The notes: generated from the letters alone by a model not told the origin. A stretch of DNA of 62,654 nucleotides from Acidimicrobiia bacterium (GCA_022821685.1 JAJEDD010000018.1:1-62654), one strand, 5' to 3'. Positions 41,582 through 49,819 are shown, counted from the first letter of the stretch. Made by a program: numbers and translations.

Positions 41582-42817
41582 ATGGCCCAGTACACCAAGG
41601 TCGTGCCCGGCTCCACCCACGGCGAGCTGGAGGCCAAGCCGCTGCTCACCGACCCCGACGACCCGCTGGCGCCGGTGGCTCTGCGCAGCCCCCACCGGCC
41701 CAAGCGCTCCGAGCTGGTGTCGCAGGGCCCGCTGGAGAAGGCCTACCTGTTCTGGATCGTGGGCGCCAGCTGCGACGGCTGCACCATCGCCATCTCCGGC
41801 GCCACCCACCCCCGGGTGGAGGATTTGCTTACCGGCCGGGTTCCGGGACTGCCTCGCATCGAGCTCGTTCACACCGTGCTGTCGGTGGAGTCGGGGCCGG
41901 AGTGGACCGAGAACCTGCGCCTCGCCGCCGAGGGCAAGCTCGACGCCCCCTACCTGATCTTCTGGGAGGGCTCGATCATGGACGAGACCGTCTCGGGCGA
42001 GTACGGCTACTGGATGGGGCTCGGCGAGGACCGAGCCGACGGCCGCCAGATAACCAGCCTGGAGTGGCTCGACCGCCTGGCCCCCGGCGCGGCGGCGGTG
42101 CTGTCGATCGGCACCTGCGCCTGCTGGGGCGGCATACCGGCCGCCCAGGGCAACCCCACCAACGCCATGGGCGTGATGGACCACCTCGGCAAGGACTACC
42201 GGTCCGCGTTGGGGCTGCCGGTCATCAACATTCCGGGCTGCTCGCCGGTGGGCGACAACATCACCGAGACCGCGGCCGCGGCGCTGCTGTTCCTCAACGG
42301 CCTCGCTCCGCTGCCCGAGTTCGACGAGCTGGGCCGCCCGGCGTGGCTGTTCACCGAGACCGTCCACCGGCACTGCCCCCGGGCCGGTTACTACGAGGAG
42401 GGCGTGTTCGCCCACAGCTATGGCGACAAGGAGTGCCTGGTCGAGCTGGGCTGCTGGGGACCGGTGGTGCAGTGCAACATCGCCGAGCGGGGCATCGTCG
42501 ACGGCCACGGCGGCTGCATGAACATGGGCGGCATCTGCATCGGCTGCACCATGCCCGGCTTCCCCGACAAGTTCTCGCCCATCTACGAGCGTCCGCCGGG
42601 CGCGCTGCTGTCCACCAACACCAACCGGGTGATGGGCGGGTTCATCCGGCGCATGCGCCAGCTCTCCCAGAGCGACAAGATGCGCTCGGCCCGCTGGCAC
42701 GACAGCCGCGACCTCCCCAGCGGCTGGAGCCGCTACAAGACCCAGCCCGTGGGGACCGAGCGCCTGATCCACCGGCTCTACTCCCGCAAGCAGCACTCTC
42801 ACGAGGGAGGCCGCTGA
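41582..42817 (+). CDS. hhyS: [NiFe]-hydrogenase small subunit, group 1h type
   Basis: A 411-residue electron-transfer subunit with three iron-sulphur clusters. Proximal cluster: GASCDGCTI near residue 65, with the later GTCACWGG and NIPGCSP. Distal/medial cluster cysteines in HRHCPRAGYYEEG, CLVELGCWGPVVQCN, GGCMNMGGICIGCTMPGFPD. There is no twin-arginine signal, as in the actinobacterial high-affinity enzymes, so the enzyme faces the cytoplasm. ATG 41582 has GGGAGG 9 bases upstream. The gene starts the plus-strand operon. Enzymes of this group oxidise hydrogen down to atmospheric levels and feed the respiratory chain. Confidence 0.95.
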   Translation: MAQYTKVVPGSTHGELEAKPLLTDPDDPLAPVALRSPHRPKRSELVSQGPLEKAYLFWIVGASCDGCTIAISGATHPRVEDLLTGRVPGLPRIELVHTVLSVESGPEWTENLRLAAEGKLDAPYLIFWEGSIMDETVSGEYGYWMGLGEDRADGRQITSLEWLDRLAPGAAAVLSIGTCACWGGIPAAQGNPTNAMGVMDHLGKDYRSALGLPVINIPGCSPVGDNITETAAAALLFLNGLAPLPEFDELGRPAWLFTETVHRHCPRAGYYEEGVFAHSYGDKECLVELGCWGPVVQCNIAERGIVDGHGGCMNMGGICIGCTMPGFPDKFSPIYERPPGALLSTNTNRVMGGFIRRMRQLSQSDKMRSARWHDSRDLPSGWSRYKTQPVGTERLIHRLYSRKQHSHEGGR

Positions 42818-42819
42818 CC

Positions 42820-42930
42820 GTGACCAGCCCCATGATCGCCCCGATAACCCCGCCCGCCGCCGCTACCACCCACTCCCCCGCCGCCTCCGGCCGGGCCGAC
42901 AACGCCAGACCCGCAAACAGAGGCCGCTGA
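42820..42930 (+). other. Micro-ORF (36 codons) between hydrogenase subunit genes
   Basis: GTG two bases after the small-subunit stop; ends 6 bases before the large-subunit ATG. Product is Pro/Ala/Thr rich (MTSPMIAPITPPAAATTHSP and onwards). Both ends carry the 11-base direct repeat GAGGCCGCTGA (42807-42817, 42920-42930), so the interval appears to have arisen by duplication of the gene junction. May serve only as a translational bridge. Confidence 0.35.
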
Positions 42931-42936
42931 TCTGAC

Positions 42937-44841
42937 ATGTGCTTCAAGAACCTGCCCATCGCCTTCGACGAGAACGGTAAGGCCCACCTGCGCGACGGCG
43001 TCGGCGACCCCTATGCGGTGGCGGTGGCCGAGCCGCGGGACTTCGTGAGGGGCGCACAGGAGCGTCGCAGCGTGGGAGCACTGGCCGCCCCGCCCCGCCT
43101 GCGGGAGTGGAGCATCGACCCGGTGACCCGGGTGGCCGGCGCGCTGGCCGTCCACACCGTGCTCGACCTCGAGACCCGCACCGCAGTGGAGGCCCACTCC
43201 ATGGCCATGCTGTTCCGCGGCTACGAGATCATCCTCAAGGGCCGCGACCCCCGCGACGCCATCGATATATCGTCTAGGGCCTGCGGGGTGTGCGGCGGCG
43301 TGCACGCCTCGGTGTCGTCGCTGGCCATCGAGATGGCCTTCGGGATCAAGCCCCCGCCCCTCGGCGTGTGCGTGCGCAACCTGGGCGAGGTGGCCGAGAT
43401 GTTCTACGACCATCCGCTGCACCTGGGGCTGCTGGCCGGACCCGACTACTCCACCGCCATCGTGTCGGTCACCAACCCCGAACTGGTGGAGTTGGCATCC
43501 AAGACGCTGGCGCCGCACGCACACGTCCACGGCTACGTCACCGTCAAGGACATCATGGACGGCTTCAACCCGCTGGAGGGGTCCATCTACCTGGAGTCGC
43601 TGGAGTACACCCGCATCGCCCGCAAGATGTGCACGCTGATGTACGGCAAGTACCCCCACCCGTCCACGCTCGTGCCCGGCGGCGTGTCCACCACCGTCAG
43701 CACCACCACCTTCAACGAGTATTACGCCAACCTCGGCCTGATATTCGACTACGCCAAGCGTCTGGCCGGCATCTGGGACGACATCTGCGACTTCTTCCTG
43801 GAAGCCAACCCGGCCTACTCCGATGTGGGCCTGCGGCCGTCGAACCTGATCCAGACCGGCATCTGGGACGACCTCGAGTCGTACGACGCCACCTACGCCA
43901 ACATCGACGCCTGGGGCCAGGCCCGCTACTCGGCACCGGGCATCATCAAGGAGGGCGAGCTCCTCACCACCAAGCTCACCGAGATCAACATGGGCATCGA
44001 GGAGTTCGTGGAGCATTCCTACTACGAGGACTGGACTGCCAACGGCAACGGCAGCGGCAACGGCCACATGCCGTTCCCGACCGATGCGCTGGGCAACCCG
44101 CTGTCGCCCTACCACGCCTGGAACAAGGAGACCATCCCCCGCCCCGAGGGCAAGAACTTCAAGGAGAAGTACTCCTGGTCGACCGCCCCCCGCTGGGACC
44201 GCACCTCCATGGAGACCGGCGTCTACGGGCGGATGTGGACCACGGCCATGGCCCAGCAGCTTCCCGACAACCCCTACATCGAGGCCACCGGCGACGGTCT
44301 GCGCCTGCTGCTCCCCGCCCACGACCTGCCCGAGACGGAGCTGTTCTGGCGGGTGCCGGCCAAGCTCAACGCCTTCGAGCGGAACCGGGGCCGGGCCTAC
44401 GGGGTGGCCTTCACCGCAGCCATCGGGATGATCTGTTTGATGCAGGCCTTCGAGTATTGGCGCAAGGGCGAAACCGCGGTGTCGACGCCGTTCAAGGTGC
44501 CCCGCGACGAGCGGGTGTCGGCCGGCTTCTGGGAGGCGGGCCGGGGATATCTGACCCACCACATGCACATGGACAAGGGACGGCTGGTCAACTACCAGAT
44601 CAACACCCCCTCGACGTGGAACGCCTCGCCCCGGGATCCGTTCGGCAATCCCGGCCCGTACGAGGAGGCCATTCTGGGAACACCGATCCTCGAGAGCGTG
44701 TCCGACGACGACATCAAGGGCATCGACATCCTGCGATCCATCCGCAGCTTCGATCCCTGCATGCCGTGTACCACCCACATGGACACGGGCCGGGGGGTCA
44801 TCACCCGCGAGGTCAACTCGTGCGGGTGCACACTGGAGTGA
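42937..44841 (+). CDS. hhyL: [NiFe]-hydrogenase large subunit, group 1h type
   Basis: A 634-residue catalytic subunit. The nickel ligands are in the L1 motif RACGVCGGVH (Cys116, Cys119) and the L2 motif DPCMPCTTH (Cys608, Cys611). Twenty residues follow His614 and end NSCGCTLE; they would be removed by the maturation protease after nickel insertion. The ligand positions are all cysteine, so this is not a selenium [NiFeSe] enzyme. The insertions and the long N-terminus (634 residues) fit the group 1h actinobacterial enzymes. The dispersed repeat copy C follows the stop. Confidence 0.96.
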   Translation: MCFKNLPIAFDENGKAHLRDGVGDPYAVAVAEPRDFVRGAQERRSVGALAAPPRLREWSIDPVTRVAGALAVHTVLDLETRTAVEAHSMAMLFRGYEIILKGRDPRDAIDISSRACGVCGGVHASVSSLAIEMAFGIKPPPLGVCVRNLGEVAEMFYDHPLHLGLLAGPDYSTAIVSVTNPELVELASKTLAPHAHVHGYVTVKDIMDGFNPLEGSIYLESLEYTRIARKMCTLMYGKYPHPSTLVPGGVSTTVSTTTFNEYYANLGLIFDYAKRLAGIWDDICDFFLEANPAYSDVGLRPSNLIQTGIWDDLESYDATYANIDAWGQARYSAPGIIKEGELLTTKLTEINMGIEEFVEHSYYEDWTANGNGSGNGHMPFPTDALGNPLSPYHAWNKETIPRPEGKNFKEKYSWSTAPRWDRTSMETGVYGRMWTTAMAQQLPDNPYIEATGDGLRLLLPAHDLPETELFWRVPAKLNAFERNRGRAYGVAFTAAIGMICLMQAFEYWRKGETAVSTPFKVPRDERVSAGFWEAGRGYLTHHMHMDKGRLVNYQINTPSTWNASPRDPFGNPGPYEEAILGTPILESVSDDDIKGIDILRSIRSFDPCMPCTTHMDTGRGVITREVNSCGCTLE

Positions 44842-44876
44842 TGCGGGCCGCGCCCAACGGCACTTCCCATAAGAGG

Positions 44877-45007
44877 GCGCGCAACTAGGTGAGAGCCAGT
44901 CGCGTCGCAGCGGGGTCATTCCCGCTCTTGTTCGCTGCGCTCACGGGCCGCTCGGGCCACGGCCTCGCCCGTATGGGCCGGAATCGCTCGCCTATTCGCT
45001 CGGCCTC
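44877..45007 (-). repeat. Dispersed intergenic repeat, copy C (inverted)
   Basis: Third copy of the ~130 bp element, in the reverse orientation to A and B. It separates the large subunit gene from the accessory genes, and an open frame continues through it into the next gene. That is why the start of the next gene is uncertain. Confidence 0.85.
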
Positions 45008-45071
45008 TAATCCTCCAAACCCGGCAGCGGCGCCCAGCGGCGCGTTCGCGGGGGCAGACCCGGATCGATCC

Positions 45072-45632
45072 TTGGCGGGGCGCGACAAGGCCCTCGATAC
45101 GCTGCTCGGGCCCGGCGCCCGGATCAAGCCGGGCCGGGGCGAGGCCGGGCCGGGATGCACGCTGGTGGGAGGCGTCGGCCTGCCTTGGCTGCGCGACCTG
45201 GACTTCGGCACGAACTGGCTGGCCCGGGCCGCCACGCTGGAGTGGCCCGACGGCGTGGTGCTCGAAGACCTGTCGTATGCGGCCCACCGGGTGATGCACC
45301 GCCTCCAGGAACTGCAGCCTGCGCGGGCGGTGCTGCTGGGATGCATGCCCCGAGGCTCCGCCCCGCCGGGAACGATCCGCCGCTACACGCTTGCGGAGCT
45401 GCCCGAGATCGATCCCGACGAGGTGCACGAGCGCCTGGGCGAGGCGGTGGGCGGCATTGTCGATCTGGACCACACCCTGGCCGTGTGCCGACACTGGGAC
45501 GCGCTCCCCGACGACACGGTGGTGATCGAGGTGGAGCCGGCCGAGAGCGAGTTCGGCTGGGGCTTCTCGCAGCCGGTCGAGGACGCAGTGGAGAAGGTGC
45601 TGCAAATGGTCCGCCGCGAGGTGTCGCGTTGA
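45072..45632 (+). CDS. Degenerate HyaD/HycI-fold protein of the hydrogenase operon
   Basis: About 186 residues; start uncertain. The layout resembles a hydrogenase maturation protease: TLVGGVGLPWLRDLDFGTNW (compare GxGNxxxxDDGxG), then ARAVLLGCMPRGSAPPGTIR where proteases have VVVVDAV, and VVIEVEPAESEFGWGFSQPV at the end. The acidic and His residues that hold nickel in the true proteases are not conserved, so it is probably a non-catalytic paralogue. The open frame extends to 44889 through the dispersed repeat; TTG 45072 removes that part. TTGA overlap with the next gene. Confidence 0.65.
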   Translation: MAGRDKALDTLLGPGARIKPGRGEAGPGCTLVGGVGLPWLRDLDFGTNWLARAATLEWPDGVVLEDLSYAAHRVMHRLQELQPARAVLLGCMPRGSAPPGTIRRYTLAELPEIDPDEVHERLGEAVGGIVDLDHTLAVCRHWDALPDDTVVIEVEPAESEFGWGFSQPVEDAVEKVLQMVRREVSR

Positions 45633-46213
45633 CTAGGGACTGGACCGGGCCCGACGAACTGGCCTACCGCGACATCCTCGAGCGGGCGGCCGAGCTGGCC
45701 TCCCGCCTGCTGGAGTGCGGCGACGAGCGGGTGGCCGCCGACGCCGAGGAGCTGTTGGACTGGCTCGATGCCTACCACCGCGAGGGGCTGGGCCGGCTGG
45801 TAGAGATGGTGCGCCAATGGCGGGGCGAGCTGTTCTTGGAGCAGGCGGCCCTGGACCCGGTCGTGGGCGAGCTGCTGGCCACCTACGGCCTCGGCACCGA
45901 CACCGATGCGGCCGCCGCCGACCGGGCCGTCCAGCTGGCCCTCGACGAAGTCCGCCCCTACATCCACTCCCACGGCGGGGAGGTGGAGGTGCTATCCGTG
46001 AACGACGGCGTGGTGCAGTTGAAGATGCACGGCTCATGCAACGGCTGCACCGCGGCCGGCGACACGGTCACCCGCCGCATCGAGGTGTCGCTGCGCGAGC
46101 ACTGGATCGACTTCCGGCGGGTGGATATGGAAGAGCACACCGAGGCGCCCCATCCGCCGCCGAGCCCGGGCGAGGTCTCCACCGGTCTGACCATCGGACC
46201 CCGCCGACCATGA
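45629..46213 (+). CDS. NifU C-terminal-domain protein
   Basis: About 194 residues, starting with TTG in a TTGA overlap. The first 100 residues are helical (ELAYRDILERAAELASRLLE, DAEELLDWLDAYHREGLGRL). The second part is a NifU/Nfu-like scaffold (VRPYIHSHGGEVEVLSVNDG, QLKMHGSCNGCTAAGDTVTR) with the CxxC pair that binds an iron-sulphur cluster. It probably delivers clusters to the small subunit. Such a gene is typical of group 1h operons. Confidence 0.85.
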   Translation: MTRDWTGPDELAYRDILERAAELASRLLECGDERVAADAEELLDWLDAYHREGLGRLVEMVRQWRGELFLEQAALDPVVGELLATYGLGTDTDAAAADRAVQLALDEVRPYIHSHGGEVEVLSVNDGVVQLKMHGSCNGCTAAGDTVTRRIEVSLREHWIDFRRVDMEEHTEAPHPPPSPGEVSTGLTIGPRRP

Positions 46214-46746
46214 CCGCCGCCGCTGAGATTGATGTGAGCGATCTCTGTTTCGCGGCCCGGGCCCTGGCCCAGACCCATCCGATGACCGAGGCGTCGCACC
46301 GCTACCGCCAGGAGTGCCTGGAACAGGAGCGGCGCCGTCAGCCCGTCACCGAGTTGGCCGATTGGGCCGCCACCGCACTGCTGGTGGGCTACTGCCTGCG
46401 CCGCACCGAGGAGCAGAGAGTCCCCGAAGATCAACTCGGCGCCGGCTCGGCTTCGGCCGGCGACGGGATCGACCTCGAGCGGGTGGCTGCGCTCAGCGAG
46501 TTGCTGCGGGTTGGAGACCCCGGCCGGGTCACGCTGCTGGCTGGGGAGGCGATCGTCGCCGCGCTCGACCGGATCATCGCCACCGAGCTGGAGAAGCGGC
46601 ACGAGCACTTGCGCGAGCAACTGGACGACGCGTCGTGGTCCGAGCTGGAGGACTACATCGCCTGGTGGGTGATCCACGGCTACACCCTGAGGGCCAGCGA
46701 GCACCCGCGGGTCGAGCCAACAAACCTGGCCGCCTCAAGCCGATGA
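46210..46746 (+). CDS. Hypothetical hydrogenase-operon protein (178 aa)
   Basis: ATGA overlap with the NifU-like gene. Helical protein with DLCFAARALAQTHPMTEASH, a hydrophobic patch (WAATALLVGYCLRRTEEQRV) and an EDYIAWWVIHGYTLRASEHP segment near the end. No cofactor motif. Position suggests an assembly factor. Its last codons are part of a 22-base duplication. Confidence 0.65.
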   Translation: MTAAAEIDVSDLCFAARALAQTHPMTEASHRYRQECLEQERRRQPVTELADWAATALLVGYCLRRTEEQRVPEDQLGAGSASAGDGIDLERVAALSELLRVGDPGRVTLLAGEAIVAALDRIIATELEKRHEHLREQLDDASWSELEDYIAWWVIHGYTLRASEHPRVEPTNLAASSR

Positions 46747-46756
46747 CTCCGATGCG
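46735..46756. repeat. 22-bp direct repeat, first copy
   Basis: Identical to 46806-46827. It spans the stop of the gene at 46210 and an ATG that overlaps it. Confidence 0.9.
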
Positions 46757-46817
46757 TGAGTTCGGCCCAGGTTGCGGCACCAACAGAGTCCACGTCGACA
46801 CAGCGTCAAGCCGATGA
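46743..46817 (+). other. Micro-ORF (24 codons) before the maturation protease
   Basis: Starts in the ATGA at the stop of the preceding gene and ends at a TGA overlapping ATG 46814 of the protease gene. Product MTPMREFGPGCGTNRVHVDT plus four residues. The 71-base period of the flanking repeat is the spacing needed to keep this stop/start chain. Confidence 0.38.
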
Positions 46818-46827
46818 CTCCGATGCG
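46806..46827. repeat. 22-bp direct repeat, second copy
   Basis: Partner of 46735-46756; contains the actual start codon of the maturation protease gene. Confidence 0.9.
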
Positions 46828-47401
46828 GGTGCTGGTGGTTGGGGTGGGCAACGTCCTGCACGGCGACGACGGATTCGGCGTCGAGGTGGTCAGACGGCTC
46901 GGCGAGCGGCCCCTGCCGGCGGGGGTGACGGTGGCCGAGACCGGCATCGGCGGGATCCATCTCGTTCACGAGCTGATGGCGGGGTATGACGCGCTGGTGG
47001 TGGTCGACGCGGTGGACCGGCAGCGTGAGCCCGGAACGGTGATGGTGATCGACGCCGAGGTGATCGACACGAGCGAGCTGCCTGTCACCGAGCGCCACGA
47101 CCTGCTCGCCGACATGCATCTGGCCACCCCCGAGCGAGCCCTCATGGTGGCCAAAGCGGCCGGCGTGCTCCCGCAGCGCACCGTCATCGTCGGCTGCCAG
47201 CCCGAGGAGATCGACAAGCTGGGCATAGGGCTCACTGCGACCGTGAGCGGCGCGGTAGCGCAAGCGGTGGCTGAAGTCGAGCGCTGCGTGCAGGATCTCG
47301 CCGCCGAGGCCGAGCGGGCAGAACCTCAGCGCGCCGCCACTTCTCTTCAGCGCGTGCAGGATCTCGCCTCTGAGGCCGAGCGAGCAGGAAGCGGCGCATG
47401 A
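46814..47401 (+). CDS. Hydrogenase maturation protease
   Basis: About 195 residues. Cleaves the C-terminal peptide of the large subunit after nickel insertion. The family motif GVGNVLHGDDGFGVEVVRRL holds the first acidic nickel ligand, ALVVVDAVDRQREPGTVMVI the second, and the histidine is in DMHLATPERAL. The C-terminal 40 residues contain a near-duplicate pair (VQDLAAEAERA and VQDLASEAERA) that is unusual for the family. ATGA overlap at the end with the TPR-like gene. Possible start also at ATG 46823. Confidence 0.93.
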   Translation: MTPMRVLVVGVGNVLHGDDGFGVEVVRRLGERPLPAGVTVAETGIGGIHLVHELMAGYDALVVVDAVDRQREPGTVMVIDAEVIDTSELPVTERHDLLADMHLATPERALMVAKAAGVLPQRTVIVGCQPEEIDKLGIGLTATVSGAVAQAVAEVERCVQDLAAEAERAEPQRAATSLQRVQDLASEAERAGSGA

Positions 47402-48708
47402 CCGTTGAAGGCCTTGAGGCTGAACTCGCTGCCGTGAGCCGGGCCGAGGCGCCCGACGACTGGGCGCTGGCCGCCTACCGGCTGGCGGTGGCGAAGTCGG
47501 AGGCGGCCGGCCGACCCGAAGATGTCGATCAAGCGCTGGAACTCCTGGACGCGGCCGCTCGCATCCTCACTTCAGATCGGGCACCGGTCGAGCACGGCCG
47601 CATCCTCACCGCGGCGGGCAACTGCCACCGCGCCGGCGGCCGTGCAGTCCGAGCGCTTGAGTTGTTCGACCGGGCGGCCGATTTGCTCGCGTCGCGTGCG
47701 CCAGCGAACGAACAGGCGAGCGCGTTGATCAACGTGGGTCTGGCCCGCGGCGAGGCCGGTCGGCCCGGGGCCGGGATCGAAGCCCTGAACCGAGCCATCA
47801 ACCTGCTCTCGGCACCACCGCCGGAACCGGCGATGGCAGGCAAAGACGACGAGGCGAGCCGGCTGCTCGGGGCGGCGCTCATCAACCGGGCTCAGGCTCG
47901 GCAGGCGCTCGGTCAGGACGACGACCTCGAATTGGCCGTAGGCGACTACCGGGCCGCGGTGGCGGCTCTCCCGGCCGCGTCGCTGCAATCGGGCATGGCC
48001 GCCCACGGACTCGGCGCGGCCATTCTCGAACTCCGTCGGCGGGGTTCGGGCCGCGGGGATCCACAAGACGCCGTCGGCGCCTTCGAGCAGTCTCTGAGCG
48101 TGCTCAGCCACTCCAGCTTCCCGTTCCACCACGCGGTGGCGCGTCACAGCCTGGCGTTGGCCTACGAGGCGCGGGGCGAGCCGAACGATCTGGCCCGAGC
48201 CCTCAACAGCGCCCACGCCGCGGTGGCAGTCTTCGACCCCCGACTGCACGCAACCCACTGGCGCACCGCCCACGCCACCCTTGCCCGTATCGAGGCTGTG
48301 CTCGACGACGGCCACTCAACGACCGGCCGCTCCAGCCACTTCGCCCGGCTGCTGGCCGACACCACCGAGACCGAGCGCGAACTGCTGCTGCGGGACCGGC
48401 TCATGCGGGCTGCGTCGCTGCCGCCGACCGGGATGGGCGCCGATCTGGACTCGCTGATCGGCTCGCTGGCGGAGTTGGCGCTCGACGACTACAGCACGGT
48501 GCTGCGATCCCTGATCGGAGTGCTGATGGAGCTTCCCGACCCACTGCTGGAGGCGGCCTGCGAGACGATATGCCGGGTCCACGAAGATCACGACTCAACC
48601 GAGCGGTTGAACGAGGCGCTGGACGCAGTGATCACCGACCGACTCTTCGGACCGCAGCGGGTGAGAGTGCGAGACCTGCTAGAGGCCAACGGTTGGGTGC
48701 GTCCATGA
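47398..48708 (+). CDS. TPR-like helical-repeat protein of the hydrogenase operon
   Basis: A 436-residue protein of helix pairs with TPR-type spacing (ALELLDAAARILTSDRAPVE, AGNCHRAGGRAVRALELFDR, ALINRAQARQALGQDDDLEL, HSLALAYEARGEPNDLARAL). The last 90 residues (ADLDSLIGSLAELALDDYST) are non-repeat. TPR proteins usually serve as docking platforms, so an assembly or complex-formation role is inferred. Four-base overlaps at both ends show tight co-translation. Confidence 0.75.
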   Translation: MTVEGLEAELAAVSRAEAPDDWALAAYRLAVAKSEAAGRPEDVDQALELLDAAARILTSDRAPVEHGRILTAAGNCHRAGGRAVRALELFDRAADLLASRAPANEQASALINVGLARGEAGRPGAGIEALNRAINLLSAPPPEPAMAGKDDEASRLLGAALINRAQARQALGQDDDLELAVGDYRAAVAALPAASLQSGMAAHGLGAAILELRRRGSGRGDPQDAVGAFEQSLSVLSHSSFPFHHAVARHSLALAYEARGEPNDLARALNSAHAAVAVFDPRLHATHWRTAHATLARIEAVLDDGHSTTGRSSHFARLLADTTETERELLLRDRLMRAASLPPTGMGADLDSLIGSLAELALDDYSTVLRSLIGVLMELPDPLLEAACETICRVHEDHDSTERLNEALDAVITDRLFGPQRVRVRDLLEANGWVRP

Positions 48709-49130
48709 GTCAGGCCGCCGAGAGTGCCGGAGCCTTCATCCACGCCATCGTCTGGGCTGAACACACCACACTCTGGGACCTCTTGAGCGACCGCGGCCGG
48801 GCCGCGGCCCTGTCGGTTGCGACGCACAACGGGCTCGACCGGGTCGTGGCGGGCCGCATACGCGACGGCCTCGCCGACCCTCTCGAACGGGAGCGGTTCC
48901 TGCAGCAGCTGGTCGGAGGACTGCGCCGCGATCTCCGCAGCGTGGAGCTCACCGAGCTAACCGTCGGCGAGTGCCGTAATGGCGACGACGGCACCGTCAT
49001 CGTCGAACTCGAGACACCATCTCAGCTCCCCGGCATCGATGCCTGGCCCGCGGGCCATCTCATCCTCAGCCACGACCGGGACCGCGGCTGGCTGGTCGAC
49101 CGCCTCGATCCCAGGCTGGCCGGGCCATGA
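48705..49130 (+). CDS. Hypothetical hydrogenase-operon protein (141 aa)
   Basis: ATG 48705 overlaps the stop of the TPR-like gene. The first half is helical (AFIHAIVWAEHTTLWDLLSD, RGRAAALSVATHNGLDRVVA), the second has strands (VELTELTVGECRNGDDGTVI, WPAGHLILSHDRDRGWLVDR). The order recalls small alpha+beta NTF2-like domains, but this is weak. Ends with an ATGA overlap with the biotin-ligase-like gene. Confidence 0.65.
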   Translation: MSQAAESAGAFIHAIVWAEHTTLWDLLSDRGRAAALSVATHNGLDRVVAGRIRDGLADPLERERFLQQLVGGLRRDLRSVELTELTVGECRNGDDGTVIVELETPSQLPGIDAWPAGHLILSHDRDRGWLVDRLDPRLAGP

Positions 49131-49819
49131 ACCCGCCGACGAGGAGGGCGGCGGTGGCTCTGTCGGTCGAGGCGCTCCTTCAGCAGTGGGCCCGCCAGTC
49201 GGCGGCACCGGCGGGGGCGGCGGTGGTGGCCGACACCGAGATCGCGGCCCGCGGCCGGGGCGGCGTCGAGTGGCGCACATCCAACGCGGTGGCGGTGAGC
49301 GTGCTGGCCCGGCCCGGCGATCTCGATCCGGGCGCGGCCGATGTGAGCTGGGCGGCAGCCAGCCTGGCCGCGGCCCAGGCGCTCGAGAATTGCCGCGACG
49401 GTCGGCGGTTCTGCCTATGGCCCGACCTGATCGAGGGCGAGCCGAGCGACGATCTCGAAGCAGCAGTCGGCGCGGCCTGCACCCTGGGTCCCGGCACCGT
49501 CGAGTTCGCGGTGCTGACCGTTCGAGCGGGCCCCGTGACCGTCCCCGAGGAGCGATCCCGGATGACGGACGCGCTGCTGATGCACCTGCGCAGCCTGGCA
49601 GCCGGTATCGACGACCCCGCCAGCATCCTCGACGAGTACCGCCGCCGCTGCGCCACTCTCGGGCAGGCGGTCGAGGTGGCGTTGCTGCCCCACGGCACCA
49701 TGCGAGGCCTAGCCGAGGACATCGACGACGCCGGCCGGCTCGTGCTCGAATCCCCAACCGGCCTGCGAGAGCAGGTCGCGGTCGGCGCGCTCAACAAGGT
49801 GACACTCCTGCAAGAGTAA
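49127..49819 (+). CDS. Degenerate biotin protein ligase-like protein
   Basis: A 230-residue protein with the BirA fold order. VVADTEIAARGRGGVEW (residues 33-49) matches the ATP/biotin loop GRGRxGxxW. VAVSVLARPG follows as the usual strand. RFCLWPDLIEG stands where active ligases have the KWPND motif, but the catalytic lysine is replaced by leucine. The C-terminal SH3-like cap is clear (YRRRCATLGQAVEVALLPHG, LAEDIDDAGRLVLESPTGLR). The segment with KLxGIL and GxGxNxN is missing. Last gene of the plus-strand hydrogenase operon. It may bind a ligand without ligase activity. Confidence 0.72.
   Translation: MNPPTRRAAVALSVEALLQQWARQSAAPAGAAVVADTEIAARGRGGVEWRTSNAVAVSVLARPGDLDPGAADVSWAAASLAAAQALENCRDGRRFCLWPDLIEGEPSDDLEAAVGAACTLGPGTVEFAVLTVRAGPVTVPEERSRMTDALLMHLRSLAAGIDDPASILDEYRRRCATLGQAVEVALLPHGTMRGLAEDIDDAGRLVLESPTGLREQVAVGALNKVTLLQE

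Noticed and set aside
42937..44841. Selenocysteine in the hydrogenase large subunit
   Set aside because: All four nickel ligands are encoded by TGC or TGT, with no in-frame TGA; selenium is proposed only for the CooC-like protein.
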